From CAVQUE01 sp046290435 (GTDB lineage Bacteria > Actinomycetota > Acidimicrobiia > Acidimicrobiales > UBA8592): a DNA stretch of 64,000 nucleotides. Each line of letters starts with the position of its first letter. Position 1 is the stretch's first letter. The stretch spans positions 160,249 through 224,248 of the forward strand of contig JBKAGO010000034.1 of NCBI GenBank assembly GCA_046290435.1, read 5' to 3'. Positions 8,416 through 17,231 of this stretch are shown piece by piece. The notes beneath the pieces were generated by a model. It was given only the letters and a program-made list of their open reading frames with translations. It was not told where the DNA came from and searched no databases. Made by a program: the position numbers and the translations under genes.

Positions 8416-9318
8416 ATGTCCGACGTCCTCCGGTCCTCCATCAGCGGGCCTGCGGCGCTGCGCTCGCTGCTCGCCATGGCGCTCGCCGATCGCAAGCCGG
8501 CCGTGCTCCCCGGCTGTTACGACGCGCTGGGTGCCCGCCTGATCGAACAGGCGGGATTCGACGCCGTCTACATGACCGGTTTCGGCACCACGGCGTCGCT
8601 GCTCGGACGACCCGACATCGGGTTGCTGGGCATGACGGAGATGGTCGACAACGCCCGGCGTATAGCCGCAGCCGTGTCACTGCCCGTCGTGGCCGATGCC
8701 GACACCGGGTACGGCAACGCGTTGAACGTCATCCGCACCGTCGGCACCTACGAACGCGCCGGCGTCGCGGCGATCCACCTCGAGGACCAGGTGACGCCCA
8801 AGAAGTGCGGGCACATGGAGAACAAGACGGTGATCGACGCCGACGCCATGACCGCCAAGATCCGCGCTGCGGTGGCCGCCCGCGAGAACGCCGACTTCGT
8901 GCTGATCGCCCGCACCGACGCCCGTGCGCCCCACGGCCTCGACGAGGCCATCCGCCGCGCCCATGCCTGCCTCGATGCCGGGGCCGACGTGCTGTTCGTG
9001 GAGGCCCTCCAGGGCGACGACGAGATCGAACGGGTCGCAGCCGAGTTCGCAGGGGTGCCGCTGTTGTTCAACTGGGTCGAAGGCGGCAAGACCCCGCCGC
9101 TCGGCTACGACGACATCGCCGCGCTCGGCTTCGCCATGATCATCATGCCGATCGGCACGCTGCTGGCCGCCACCGCCGCGATGCAGTCGTTCCTGGCCCG
9201 GCTGAAGCAGACGGGTACGCCGGCGCCGTTCGCCGACGAGCTGATGGGCTTCGGCGCCTTCACCGACCTGATCGGTCTCCCCGAGATCGCCGACCTCGAG
9301 GAACGCTTCCCCGGCTGA
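8416..9318 (+). CDS. Isocitrate lyase/PEP mutase superfamily enzyme
   Basis: A 300-residue TIM-barrel C-C lyase. The segments PGCYDALGARLIEQAGF, VVADADTGYGN (Mg-binding Asp), HLEDQVTPKKCGHM (family signature KKCGH with the catalytic Cys) and LIARTDARA are all present. This pattern fits 2-methylisocitrate lyase, oxaloacetate decarboxylase-like or carboxyphosphonoenolpyruvate mutase-like members; the sequence does not separate them. The ATG at 8416 lies 7 nt after TAGCGT (8403-8408), which looks like a -10 box of a leaderless gene. A further upstream in-frame GTG at 8392 is unlikely. It converges on the dehydrogenase gene at 9376. Confidence 0.9.
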   Translation: MSDVLRSSISGPAALRSLLAMALADRKPAVLPGCYDALGARLIEQAGFDAVYMTGFGTTASLLGRPDIGLLGMTEMVDNARRIAAAVSLPVVADADTGYGNALNVIRTVGTYERAGVAAIHLEDQVTPKKCGHMENKTVIDADAMTAKIRAAVAARENADFVLIARTDARAPHGLDEAIRRAHACLDAGADVLFVEALQGDDEIERVAAEFAGVPLLFNWVEGGKTPPLGYDDIAALGFAMIIMPIGTLLAATAAMQSFLARLKQTGTPAPFADELMGFGAFTDLIGLPEIADLEERFPG

Positions 9319-9321
9319 TCG

Positions 9322-9372
9322 CGATCTCGTCGTGGTGATCCACCGTCACGGTGGATGAGCGCGACGAGATCG
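9322..9372. repeat. Nested palindrome, copy 2 (between convergent genes)
   Basis: Outer arms of 11 bp (9322-9332 and 9362-9372) and a 9-bp inner stem (9338-9346 and 9348-9356) are separated by a 5x5 internal loop. It starts 4 bp after the lyase stop and ends 3 bp before the stop of the convergent dehydrogenase gene, so it probably terminates both transcripts. It shares architecture and core with the element at 7488-7542. Confidence 0.78.
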
Positions 9373-9375
9373 GGG

Positions 9376-10884
9376 CTATCGGGAGAGGTCGGGGTCGGTC
9401 TGGGTGGCGCGGGTTCGCAGCGTGAACACGCTGTCGCCCGACAGCACCCCGCCACGACCGAACAGACGACCGTGCTGCCAATTGGACAGGCCGAGCTCGG
9501 GCCGATCGAGGGCGTACTGTCCGTCGACCCACCGGGTGAAGCCGTTGCCCACGAACGGCGCGTCCACCGCCGCATAGAAGCGCTCGTGCTCGGCGGCGTC
9601 GTCGGACACCAGGCTGGCGACGAACCGCGGCGAGTGCTCGTTGCACAGTGCGACCGCCTCGTCGACGGACTCGACCACCACCAGCGTCACCTCGGGCGAG
9701 TCCTCCCACTCCCACTCGATGCCGAGGCGGCTGCGATCGATGGTCTCGGTGCGGGCCTCGGTGACGATGCCGCGGGCCCGGGCGACGGGGACGTCGACGA
9801 ACCACTCGATCGGCACGTGATGGTGCGAGTGCTCCTCGACGTGGAGCTTCGCCACCGTGTCGCGGCGACGGCCCGCACGGTCGAGGGCATCGAGGAACGC
9901 CGGGACCAGCTCGTCGGCGCGCGCTGCCGGGATGGCACAGGTGTTGAGCGTGTTGCAGACCTTGCGATCGAGCGAGTTGTACACCGCGGCGGCGAACGCT
10001 CCGGTGTCGGCATGGTCGCCGGCGATGATCCACGCGCCGCCCGTGCCGTGCAGGCTCACCGGCGTGCCCGCCTGTTGGGCGACGGCGCCGAGCTGTGCCA
10101 CCGCCGGGCCCGAGCCCCGGGCCACCGCCAGTGCCAGGCGCGTGTCGGAGAACATGGCGTGGCCCGCAGCGCGCGACGCGCTGTCGACGAGGACGGCGAC
10201 GCCATCGGGGAGCCCGGCCTCGGCGCGGGCAGGTTCGAGCGCATGCTCGACGATGGCCCGAGCGGTGCCCAACGCGTCGGAGCCGATCCGGAAGACCACG
10301 GTGTTGCCCGACCGGATGACCCCGCAGGCATCGGCGAACACATTGGGCCGGCCCTCGAACACGAAGCCGACCGGGCCCAGCCCGGCGCGCACCACATCGA
10401 CTCGCCACCGAGGATGATCGACCGTCTCGACGACCTCGCCCCGGCTCGACGGCGTGTCGCGCCAGGTGTGCAGTCCGGCGATCATGTCGGCCCGCATCGA
10501 TTCGCTCAGGCTCAGGCGGGTGACGGACCGGCTGCGCTCGCGCGCATCATCGACGTCGGCAGCGTTGGCCTCGGCGATCGCGGCGAAGGTGGCGTCGTCG
10601 GCCAACAGTGCGGCGAAGCGGTCGTAGAACGCCGTGATGGCGTCGTCGTCGACGCCACCCATGGCGGCGAAGCCTGCGTCGGCCCGCCCGACGGCGCCCG
10701 TGGCGATGTCCCATGCGTCGGAGGGCACGTGGATCAGATCACCGGTGGTCTGCACGACGATGAGGCGATCGCCCGCGACGAAGGCCTCTGCGAGCTTCGC
10801 CGGCACCGTCGTGACGCGGTCGCCTCCGTAGACGATCGGCATGCCCGCGGTGAGCGATTCGAGGCGTTGCGAGTGCTGCTCCAT
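9376..10884 (-). CDS. ProA-like aldehyde dehydrogenase with N-terminal extension
   Basis: A 502-residue NAD(P)-dependent aldehyde dehydrogenase related to glutamate-5-semialdehyde dehydrogenase. ProA-like landmarks are GPVGFVFEGRPNVFADACG, IRSGNTVVFRIGSDAL, the catalytic loop DRKVCNTLNTCAIPAA (nucleophilic Cys) and IEWEWEDSPEVTLVVV. ProA itself is about 420 residues; the extra 80 or so residues at the N terminus (GDRLIVVQTTGDLIHVPSD) are not part of that fold and I do not recognise them. Lack of a proB neighbour and the extension suggest a paralogue with another aldehyde substrate, not the proline-pathway enzyme. Confidence 0.82.
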   Translation of the reverse strand: MEQHSQRLESLTAGMPIVYGGDRVTTVPAKLAEAFVAGDRLIVVQTTGDLIHVPSDAWDIATGAVGRADAGFAAMGGVDDDAITAFYDRFAALLADDATFAAIAEANAADVDDARERSRSVTRLSLSESMRADMIAGLHTWRDTPSSRGEVVETVDHPRWRVDVVRAGLGPVGFVFEGRPNVFADACGVIRSGNTVVFRIGSDALGTARAIVEHALEPARAEAGLPDGVAVLVDSASRAAGHAMFSDTRLALAVARGSGPAVAQLGAVAQQAGTPVSLHGTGGAWIIAGDHADTGAFAAAVYNSLDRKVCNTLNTCAIPAARADELVPAFLDALDRAGRRRDTVAKLHVEEHSHHHVPIEWFVDVPVARARGIVTEARTETIDRSRLGIEWEWEDSPEVTLVVVESVDEAVALCNEHSPRFVASLVSDDAAEHERFYAAVDAPFVGNGFTRWVDGQYALDRPELGLSNWQHGRLFGRGGVLSGDSVFTLRTRATQTDPDLSR

Positions 10885-11017
10885 GGGCGCCGAGGCTACG
10901 CCGATCCGGTGCCGACGAACTCCATCGTCGCCGACGGGCAGCTCGCCGGCGCAGTCCGCGTATCGGCGGTGGTGCTCGATCTGGCACCGTGGGCGAGGCC
11001 AAGATCGCTCTGCGTGT

Positions 11018-11050
11018 TTCTGACACCCCGTCAGAATTGCGTGCTAGGTT
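11018..11050 (+). promoter_or_regulatory. Operator-like inverted repeat and promoter before binding-protein gene
   Basis: TTCTGAC at 11018-11024 is repeated inverted as GTCAGAA at 11030-11036, with 5 bp between: a perfect 7-5-7 dyad. CTGACA within it could be a -35 box and TAGGTT at 11045-11050 a -10 box (19-bp spacer). The dyad would cover the -35 region, so a repressor is likelier than an activator. Confidence 0.5.
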
Positions 11051-11102
11051 GGCGACGTCGATCGTGCCGGGGGGCCGATCAATGACATCAAGGGGGGAAG
11101 TC

Positions 11103-12818
11103 ATGCCCAGACATCTGTTCCTTCGCGTGCTCGCATTGCTGCTGGCCTTCGCGCTCGTGGCCGCCGCCTGCGGCGACGATGACGACGACGGCACCGGCAC
11201 CGAGACGACGGCCGACGACGGCGGGGTCACCGAGACCGACCCCGAGCCCGCGGACGACGGCAGCGCCGATGACGGTGCCGCCGCCGACGACGGTGCATCC
11301 GCCGATGACGGTGCCGCCGCCGACGACGGTGCATCCGAGGACGCCGCAGCGTGCGATGCCACGGTCCCCGGCACCCAGATCGACTACGGCACATTCGCCC
11401 CGAACCGGGCGTTCGACCCCACCCGCAGCAGTGGCGCCCTCGTGGGCGGCACCGAGATAGCGGCCGTCTACGACGTGTTGTTCATCTTCGATCCCGAGAC
11501 CGGCGCGATCGTTCCCCATCTGGCCGAGTCCCTCGAACCCAACGACGACTTCACCCAGTGGACGCTGACGCTGCGCGACGGCATCACCTACAGCGACGGC
11601 ACCCCGCTCACCGCCCAGCTGGTCTCGGACAACATCGACCGCTACTTCGAAGAGGGCGTCACCAACACCTCCGGTGGCTTCCTGCAGTTCATCACCGACC
11701 GCACGGTCGTCGACGACCTCACCCTCGAGATGACGCTCAGTACGCCCATCGCCGAGATGGGCCTGATCTTCGCCGACGAGCCCGGCATGGTCGTCAACAC
11801 CAACGCCATCGGCGACGACCTCGACGCCTTCGGGGTCCAGCCGCCCGACGCCGCGGGCCTCGGCCCCTACATCGTCGAGCGCAACGTCCCCGGCGAGGAG
11901 ACCGTCCTCACCGCCCGCCAGGACTACTGGGGCGGCCCGGTGTGCATCGAGACCCTGCGGTTCGTCTGGATCCCGGGTTCGCAGCCGACCTACGAGGCCT
12001 GGCAGAACGGCGATCTGAACGTCGCCTTCCTGCGCGACCCCGTCGTCATCGCGGCATCACGCGAGGCCGGAGACGAAGGCTTCTTCTTCAACCAGGACGG
12101 CGGGCTCATGTACAGCTTCAACCACCGCCCCGAACGCGGCACGTCCGACCCCCGGGTCCGTGAGGCCGTCTCGCTGGCGATCGACGAGGCGATTCTCAAC
12201 GACCGCGGCTACCAGGGCGCACTCGCGGCCCGGAAGTCCTACATCGGCGAGGGTTCGCGCTTCTTCTCCGATGCCGTCGAGGCCATCCCGACCGACGCCG
12301 AGCGGGCTGCGGAGCTGGTCGAGGAGGCCAAGGCCGACGGATGGGACGGCACCATCCAACTCGAGGTCCAGAGCTCGCCGCCGAGCCCCGACATCGCGCT
12401 GGCGGTCGAAGGCATGCTCGAAGCGGTCGGCATCGAGGTGGAACCATCGGTCCTGCCGGTGGGGGAGAACATCGCGAAGCTCGGCGAGGGCGACTTCGAC
12501 GTCATCCAGACCGGCTTCAACTCCGGCCCGGGCACCGGCGTCCTGTCACTCGTGCGCAACCTGTCGAGCACGAGTCCCACCAACCGCAACGCCTATGCAT
12601 CCGAGGAGATGGATGCCCTGCTGAACGAGGCGCTGGCGACCCCGGGCGCAGAGCTTGCCGGCGTCATGGCCGAGATCAACAACCTCATCAACGCCGACTT
12701 CGTCGCCCTGCCGATCGGATCGCTCGACGAGGGGATCATCTGGGCCGACGGCATCAGCGGCATCGTGCCGACGGTGTCGACGATCTACCTCTTCCACGAC
12801 GCGGTGATCGCCCAGTAG
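11103..12818 (+). CDS. Extracellular solute-binding lipoprotein, family 5 (Dpp/Opp type)
   Basis: A 571-residue lipoprotein with signal peptide and lipobox LVAAAC followed by an acidic tether. The family-5 fold is evident from SGALVGGTEIAAVYDVLFIF, PHLAESLEPNDDFTQWTLTL, LRDGITYSDGTPLTA and RPERGTSDPRVREAVSLAID. It would bind peptides, nickel chelates, glycosides or similar solutes and deliver them to the permeases encoded next. The ATG at 11103 has AAGGGGGGAAG upstream. The tether is encoded partly by a duplicated 36-bp unit. A stem-loop separates it from the permease genes, a common way to keep binding-protein levels above those of the permeases. Confidence 0.93.
   Translation: MPRHLFLRVLALLLAFALVAAACGDDDDDGTGTETTADDGGVTETDPEPADDGSADDGAAADDGASADDGAAADDGASEDAAACDATVPGTQIDYGTFAPNRAFDPTRSSGALVGGTEIAAVYDVLFIFDPETGAIVPHLAESLEPNDDFTQWTLTLRDGITYSDGTPLTAQLVSDNIDRYFEEGVTNTSGGFLQFITDRTVVDDLTLEMTLSTPIAEMGLIFADEPGMVVNTNAIGDDLDAFGVQPPDAAGLGPYIVERNVPGEETVLTARQDYWGGPVCIETLRFVWIPGSQPTYEAWQNGDLNVAFLRDPVVIAASREAGDEGFFFNQDGGLMYSFNHRPERGTSDPRVREAVSLAIDEAILNDRGYQGALAARKSYIGEGSRFFSDAVEAIPTDAERAAELVEEAKADGWDGTIQLEVQSSPPSPDIALAVEGMLEAVGIEVEPSVLPVGENIAKLGEGDFDVIQTGFNSGPGTGVLSLVRNLSSTSPTNRNAYASEEMDALLNEALATPGAELAGVMAEINNLINADFVALPIGSLDEGIIWADGISGIVPTVSTIYLFHDAVIAQ
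11265..11336 (+). repeat. Tandem 36-bp repeat in lipoprotein tether (2 copies)
   Basis: Two identical 36-bp units (11265-11300 and 11301-11336) each encode ADDGAAADDGAS. They lengthen the acidic tether between the lipidated Cys and the binding domain and could vary in number between strains. Confidence 0.85.
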
Positions 12819-12841
12819 GCGGCCCCGCGCATGTCGGCATC

Positions 12842-12873
12842 GGTGGTGGAGGGTCCGTCGGCCCTCCGCCGCC
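12842..12873 (+). terminator. Intercistronic stem-loop
   Basis: The arms 12842-12853 and 12862-12873 form a 12-bp stem with two G-U pairs and an 8-nt loop. It lies 23 bp after the binding-protein stop and 33 bp before the first permease start, with no T tract. It probably acts as an attenuator or 3'-end stabiliser in the operon. Confidence 0.55.
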
Positions 12874-12906
12874 GCTGATCCACCCAGGGGAGGGGGTTCC
12901 GCCAAG

Positions 12907-14028
12907 GTGCTCGCGTTGATCGCCGGCCGCATCATGCGGCTGGTCTTCGTGTTGTTCGTGGTGTCGTTGGCGACCTTCTTCATCGTCGACCTCGTGCCGG
13001 GCGATCCGGCCATCGCCATCCTCGGCTCCGAGGCCACACCCGAGCAGGTCGCCCAGGTGCGCGAGGAACTGGGCCTCGACGATCCCGTCGTCGAGCGCTA
13101 CCTGGACTGGATCGGCGGAGCCCTCACCGGGGATCTGGGCAACTCGCTGGTCCGCCCCGCCTTCAGCGTCAGTGAGTTGCTGGCGCTCAGCATCCCCATC
13201 ACCCTGCAGCTCGCGGTGATGGCGCTGGTCATCGCGATCGTCGTCTCGGTACCCACGGCGATGTGGGCGGCCTACCGCGAGGGTGGTGCGTTCGATCGCG
13301 TCGTCGGCGTGATGACCTCGGCGCTGATCTCGGTGCCGAGCTTCCTCGCAGGCCTGCTGCTCGCCTTCTTCTTCGTGTTCCATCCCGATGTGCCCCGTTA
13401 CCTCTTCGCGGTCATCGGGCTCTCGGTGGGTGCCGGCACGCTGGTGACCGGGCTGCGGAAGCTCGGTGGCTCGCGCACCGGATCGGCTGTCCGTGGTGTC
13501 GCCGTCGGGCTGGTCGTGATCGCCGTGACGGTCGCGATCACGGCGTCGTTCCCGAGCTTTCCCCGCTCGGGCTTCGTGCGGTTGACCTCCGACGAGGGCA
13601 TCGTCGAGAACCTCCGCAGCGCGTTCCTGCCGGCGTTGACCATCGCGCTGGCCGAGATCGCCGTGTTCACCCGCCTGCTGCGTGGCGACCTCATCGCCAC
13701 CCTCCAGGAGGACTTCATCCTGGCGGCCAAGGCGAAGGGCGTGCGGCCCGCGCGGATCCTGTGGCACGAGGCCCTGCGTCCGTCGTCGTTCTCGCTCGTG
13801 ACCCTGCTGGGCGTCAGCCTGGGTCGTGCCATCGGCGGCACGGTGATCGTCGAGACGATCTTCGGCATCCAGGGCGTCGGTCGTCTCGTCGTCAACGACG
13901 GCGTCATCCCCGGCGACTACCCGGTCGTGCAGGGCGGGGTGCTCGTCATCGCGGTCTTCTACGTGGGTATCAACGCGCTCGTCGACATCACCTACCTGTG
14001 GCTCGATCCGAGGATCCGTCGTGGCTGA
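12907..14028 (+). CDS. ABC transporter permease, DppB/OppB type
   Basis: A 373-residue inner-membrane protein with about six helices. The N terminus (RIMRLVFVLFVVSLATFFIV, then DLVPGDPA) is the standard OppB/DppB opening. The EAA loop is present as AKGVRPARILWHEALRPSSFSLVTL and the C terminus reads ETIFGIQGVGRLVVNDG and DYPVVQGGVLV. A GTG start at 12907 follows a G-rich stretch that can serve as the ribosome-binding site. Residues about 165-225 form an extra loop/membrane region (RYLFAVIGLSVGAGTLVTG) that makes it longer than typical DppB. It overlaps the next gene by 8 bp. Confidence 0.93.
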   Translation: MLALIAGRIMRLVFVLFVVSLATFFIVDLVPGDPAIAILGSEATPEQVAQVREELGLDDPVVERYLDWIGGALTGDLGNSLVRPAFSVSELLALSIPITLQLAVMALVIAIVVSVPTAMWAAYREGGAFDRVVGVMTSALISVPSFLAGLLLAFFFVFHPDVPRYLFAVIGLSVGAGTLVTGLRKLGGSRTGSAVRGVAVGLVVIAVTVAITASFPSFPRSGFVRLTSDEGIVENLRSAFLPALTIALAEIAVFTRLLRGDLIATLQEDFILAAKAKGVRPARILWHEALRPSSFSLVTLLGVSLGRAIGGTVIVETIFGIQGVGRLVVNDGVIPGDYPVVQGGVLVIAVFYVGINALVDITYLWLDPRIRRG

Positions 14029-15055
14029 CGCCTCGACGACGACGGGTCGGATCGGCCAGGCGCGGCCGCCGATGCTGGCTCTGCTGTTGCCGGTCGGCAT
14101 CGCCGTCATCTGGTTCGCTCTGGCCGGCCTCGGAGCCCAGGGGGCACAGGTCCAGGCTCCGGTCGTGGCCGTGGGGCTCGTGGCGTGCTGGTTCGGGATC
14201 GATGCGGCGCTGGCGATCGTGTTCGGCCGCAGGGTCGAGACGGGGGTGTGGCTGTCGGGGGCGTGGGTCGCCGCAGTGGTGCTCGCCGCCGTGTTCGCCG
14301 ACCTGTTGCCCCTCGCCGAGGCCGAGGACGTCTCGAAGACACTCACGACGCCCACCCGCCTTCGCCCCGACCTGTTCTCCGCGCATCCGTTGGGCACCGA
14401 CGTCCAGGGCCTCGACATCCTCGGCGGGGTCATCTACGGAGCGCGGGTCTCGCTGCAGGTCGGTGTTCTCGCCGTCGCGATCGGGACGGTCGTCGGCGGG
14501 CTCATCGGCGTCGCGTCGGGCTACTTCCGTGGTCGCCTCGACGCCGTCGTCGGGCTGGCCACCGATTCGATGCTGGCGTTCCCTCCCCTGATCCTGCTGC
14601 TGGCGGTGGTGAGCGCCGTCGATCCCGGCGTTGCCGTCATCGCCGCCTCGCTCGCCGTCCTCGGCATCCCCACCTATGTGCGCCTGGCGAGAGCGAACAC
14701 GATGGCCTTCGCGCAGCGCGAGTTCGTGATGGCGGCACGTGCGATCGGGGCGCGGCCGTCGCGGATCATCATGCGCGAACTCGTGCCCAATGTCATCAGG
14801 CCGCTGCTGTCGTACTCGTTCATCATCATCGCCGTGTTGATCGTGGCGGAGGCATCGTTGAGCTTCCTCGGCGTGGGCATCCAACGCCCCACGCCGACGT
14901 GGGGCAACATGATCTCCGCCGGCCAGGGCGAGATCCAGACCACGCCGCACCTGGTGTTCGTTCCCGGCGCCGTCATGTTCCTCACGGTGTTCGCCCTGAA
15001 TCGTCTCGGCGACAAGGCCCGCCAGGTGTTCGATCCCAAGGAGAGCGCCCTCTGA
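14021..15055 (+). CDS. ABC transporter permease, DppC/OppC type
   Basis: A 344-residue membrane permease and partner of the preceding gene. It has the DppC hallmarks HPLGTDVQGLDILGGVIYGA, SLQVGVLAVAIGTVVGG, the EAA loop (AARAIGARPSRIIMRELVPN) and the ending SFLGVGIQRPTPTWGNMI. An N-terminal block of several helices (residues 20-100) precedes the usual start of the domain. The GTG start at 14021 overlaps the previous stop by 8 bp. No DppD or DppF ATPase gene follows; the next gene is ung, so ATPases must come from elsewhere in the genome. Confidence 0.93.
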   Translation: MADASTTTGRIGQARPPMLALLLPVGIAVIWFALAGLGAQGAQVQAPVVAVGLVACWFGIDAALAIVFGRRVETGVWLSGAWVAAVVLAAVFADLLPLAEAEDVSKTLTTPTRLRPDLFSAHPLGTDVQGLDILGGVIYGARVSLQVGVLAVAIGTVVGGLIGVASGYFRGRLDAVVGLATDSMLAFPPLILLLAVVSAVDPGVAVIAASLAVLGIPTYVRLARANTMAFAQREFVMAARAIGARPSRIIMRELVPNVIRPLLSYSFIIIAVLIVAEASLSFLGVGIQRPTPTWGNMISAGQGEIQTTPHLVFVPGAVMFLTVFALNRLGDKARQVFDPKESAL

Positions 15056-15119
15056 GCGCGTGTTGAGCGGCCAGGACGGCCCGAGCGGGCCGTGAGCCGA
15101 TCTGGCAGGATCGTCGGCT

Positions 15120-15779
15120 GTGACCCGGACCGACTGGAATCCGATCCTGCGAGGGCAGTTCGACGAGCCCTACTGGCGAGAGCTCCAGGAGTTCGTCGCC
15201 GACGAGCGCACCCGCCACGAGGTGTACCCACCCCACGACGAGGTCTTCGCCGCGCTGCACCTGACCCCCTACGCCGAGGTCAAGGTCATGATCCTCGGCC
15301 AGGACCCCTACCACGGCCCCGGGCAGGCGCACGGCCTGTGCTTCTCGGTGCGTCCCGGTGTGCCGGCACCGCCGTCGCTGCAGAACATCTTCACCGAGCT
15401 GCAGTCCGACTTGGGTATCGCCCGTCCCGACCACGGCAGTCTCGAGGCATGGGCCCGCCAAGGTGTCCTGTTGTTGAACGCCACCCTGACCGTTCGCGCC
15501 CACGCCGCCGCATCGCACCAGGGCAAGGGGTGGGAACGCTTCACCGACGCCGTGCTGGGTGCCGTCGACGCGAAACCGGAACCGGTGGTGTTCATCCTCT
15601 GGGGCGCATCTGCCCGCAAGAAGAAGAAGCTGATCGACACGTCACGCCATGTCGTCATCGAGTCGCCGCACCCGTCGCCGCTCTCGGCACACCGAGGCTT
15701 CCTCGGCAGCCGGCCGTTCTCGCAGGCCAACGAGGCTCTGGTGGCCGCCGGCCGCACCCCCGTCGACTGGAGCTTGTAG
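15120..15779 (+). CDS. ung: Uracil-DNA glycosylase, family 1
   Basis: A 219-residue base-excision repair enzyme that removes uracil from DNA. The water-activating motif is GQDPYHGPGQAHGL, the uracil pocket lies in the LLLNATLTVR segment, and the DNA-intercalation loop is HPSPLSAHRGFLGSRPFS. All catalytic landmarks of family-1 UDG are intact and the length is normal. The GTG start at 15120 follows a CAGGAT hexamer (15106-15111) by 8 nt, consistent with leaderless expression. Confidence 0.97.
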   Translation: MTRTDWNPILRGQFDEPYWRELQEFVADERTRHEVYPPHDEVFAALHLTPYAEVKVMILGQDPYHGPGQAHGLCFSVRPGVPAPPSLQNIFTELQSDLGIARPDHGSLEAWARQGVLLLNATLTVRAHAAASHQGKGWERFTDAVLGAVDAKPEPVVFILWGASARKKKKLIDTSRHVVIESPHPSPLSAHRGFLGSRPFSQANEALVAAGRTPVDWSL

Positions 15780-15900
15780 CAGCCTGCCGCCCCGGAGAAG
15801 GCTTTGACGGGCCCGCAGGCGTCCGTGGCTGTTCGCCGACGCGTCGCGGCCGCCGAAGCCGGGTCGAGAGGTTGTCACAGGGGCTCGCGAGACTCGGTGC

Positions 15901-16530
15901 ATGTTCTTCACGACGGCCTGCAGCTGTTGCGCCCGACCGGGCCCCGACCCGTGTGCGGGCTGCGTCGATGCGATGGTCGTGCTGGCCGAGTCGGACCTGG
16001 GCGATCTCGACCCGATGCTCGGCGAGGTGTTCGATCGTCGTCTCGCTCTCGTCGCCTACGACGACACGGTCGCTCAGCTCGTCGCAGCGCTGAAGTTCCG
16101 CCGGGTCCGCAGCGCCGTCCCCTGGATCGCCACTGCCATGGCCGACCGGCTCGACGCGGTGGGGGAGCGCCCCGATGTCGTCACCTGGGTGCCCGCGTCG
16201 CGTCGGGGCCGGCGCCGGCGCGGCTACGACCAGGGCGAGATACTCGGTCGTGCCGTCGCCCATCGGCTCGGGGTTCGCGCCTGCGCGCTGCTCGACCGCC
16301 GGGACCGCGACAGCCAGACGGGCCGCGATCGGGCGCAGCGCCTCGATGGCCCCGAGCTCGTCGCCCGGCGCGGTCGGACGGCGCGGCTCGTCGCCGGTGC
16401 CCATGTCGTGGTGATCGACGACGTCGTCACCACGGGGGCCTCGCTCGCCGGCGCCGGGGCCGCAGTGGACGACCTCGGCCCGTCGCGGCTGGTCGGTCTC
16501 GCACTCGCGCATCGCTGCTTCGTCCCCTGA
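15901..16530 (+). CDS. ComF-family phosphoribosyltransferase-like protein
   Basis: A 209-residue protein with a short N-terminal cysteine cluster (CSCCARPGPDPCAGC, a possible zinc knuckle), then the ComF core: ALVAYDDTVAQLVAALKF, WVPASRRGRRRRGYDQGEIL and the PRPP-binding loop VVVIDDVVTTGAS. ComF proteins assist DNA uptake in competent bacteria, but in actinobacteria the role is unproven. The gene sits between ung and hpf, the usual place for a comF-like gene upstream of hpf-secA. Confidence 0.9.
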   Translation: MFFTTACSCCARPGPDPCAGCVDAMVVLAESDLGDLDPMLGEVFDRRLALVAYDDTVAQLVAALKFRRVRSAVPWIATAMADRLDAVGERPDVVTWVPASRRGRRRRGYDQGEILGRAVAHRLGVRACALLDRRDRDSQTGRDRAQRLDGPELVARRGRTARLVAGAHVVVIDDVVTTGASLAGAGAAVDDLGPSRLVGLALAHRCFVP

Positions 16531-16633
16531 GCCGGACGGATCACATTGCGGCCAGGTGAAGCTGCGATGACGGAATCCCTTTCTCGTGACCCCCGTCACG
16601 CGTACGATGGTCTGACAACCCAACCCAGGAGGT

Positions 16634-17200
16634 ATGTCGAACGTGGACATCACGATCAGCAGCCGAGGCGTGCGTGTGACCCCCCATCTCGAGCAGGTGG
16701 TGACCGAGAAGGTCGGCCGTCTCGAGCGCTACCTCTCCGGGCTGGATCGGGCAGACGTCCATTTCTTCGAGGAACGAAACCCCCGGATATCGGACAAGGA
16801 CATCTGCGAGATCCACGTCGAGGGTCACGGCCACCACGTCCATGCCAAGGCCGCCGGCCCCGACGAGCTCACGGCGATCGATCGTTCCCTCGACAAGGTC
16901 GCCCGCGGCCTGCGCAAGCTCAAGACCAAAGAGGTCAACCGGCTGCACCACACCGGTGGCCGCCACGACAAGCACCAGGAGGCAGTTCCGATCGTGATCC
17001 CCGACGCCGAAGACATCGAGTTCGTCAACTCCAAGCAACTGGCCAGTTCGCCGATGACCGCGGTCGAGGCCGTCCAGCAGATGGAGACCATCGGCCACGA
17101 CTTCTTCCTGTTCACCTCGGCCGACACGGGCAAGGCCTCGGTGGTGTATCGGCGCCGCAAGGGCGACTACGGACTCCTCGAACACGTCGAGGCCACCTGA
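16634..17200 (+). CDS. hpf: Ribosome hibernation promoting factor, long form
   Basis: A 188-residue protein that binds the small ribosomal subunit in resting cells; the long form also drives 100S dimer formation. The N-terminal S30AE domain (ITISSRGVRVTPHLEQVVTEK to about residue 105) is followed by a linker and the C-terminal dimerisation domain (residues about 130-188: MTAVEAVQQMETIGHDFFLF, VVYRRRKGDYGLLE). A strong AGGAGG lies just before the ATG at 16634. Linkage to secA is conserved in many actinobacteria and firmicutes. Confidence 0.96.
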   Translation: MSNVDITISSRGVRVTPHLEQVVTEKVGRLERYLSGLDRADVHFFEERNPRISDKDICEIHVEGHGHHVHAKAAGPDELTAIDRSLDKVARGLRKLKTKEVNRLHHTGGRHDKHQEAVPIVIPDAEDIEFVNSKQLASSPMTAVEAVQQMETIGHDFFLFTSADTGKASVVYRRRKGDYGLLEHVEAT

Positions 17201-17231
17201 GGAGCCCGGCCCCGTCCGGGGGCAGGACAAA

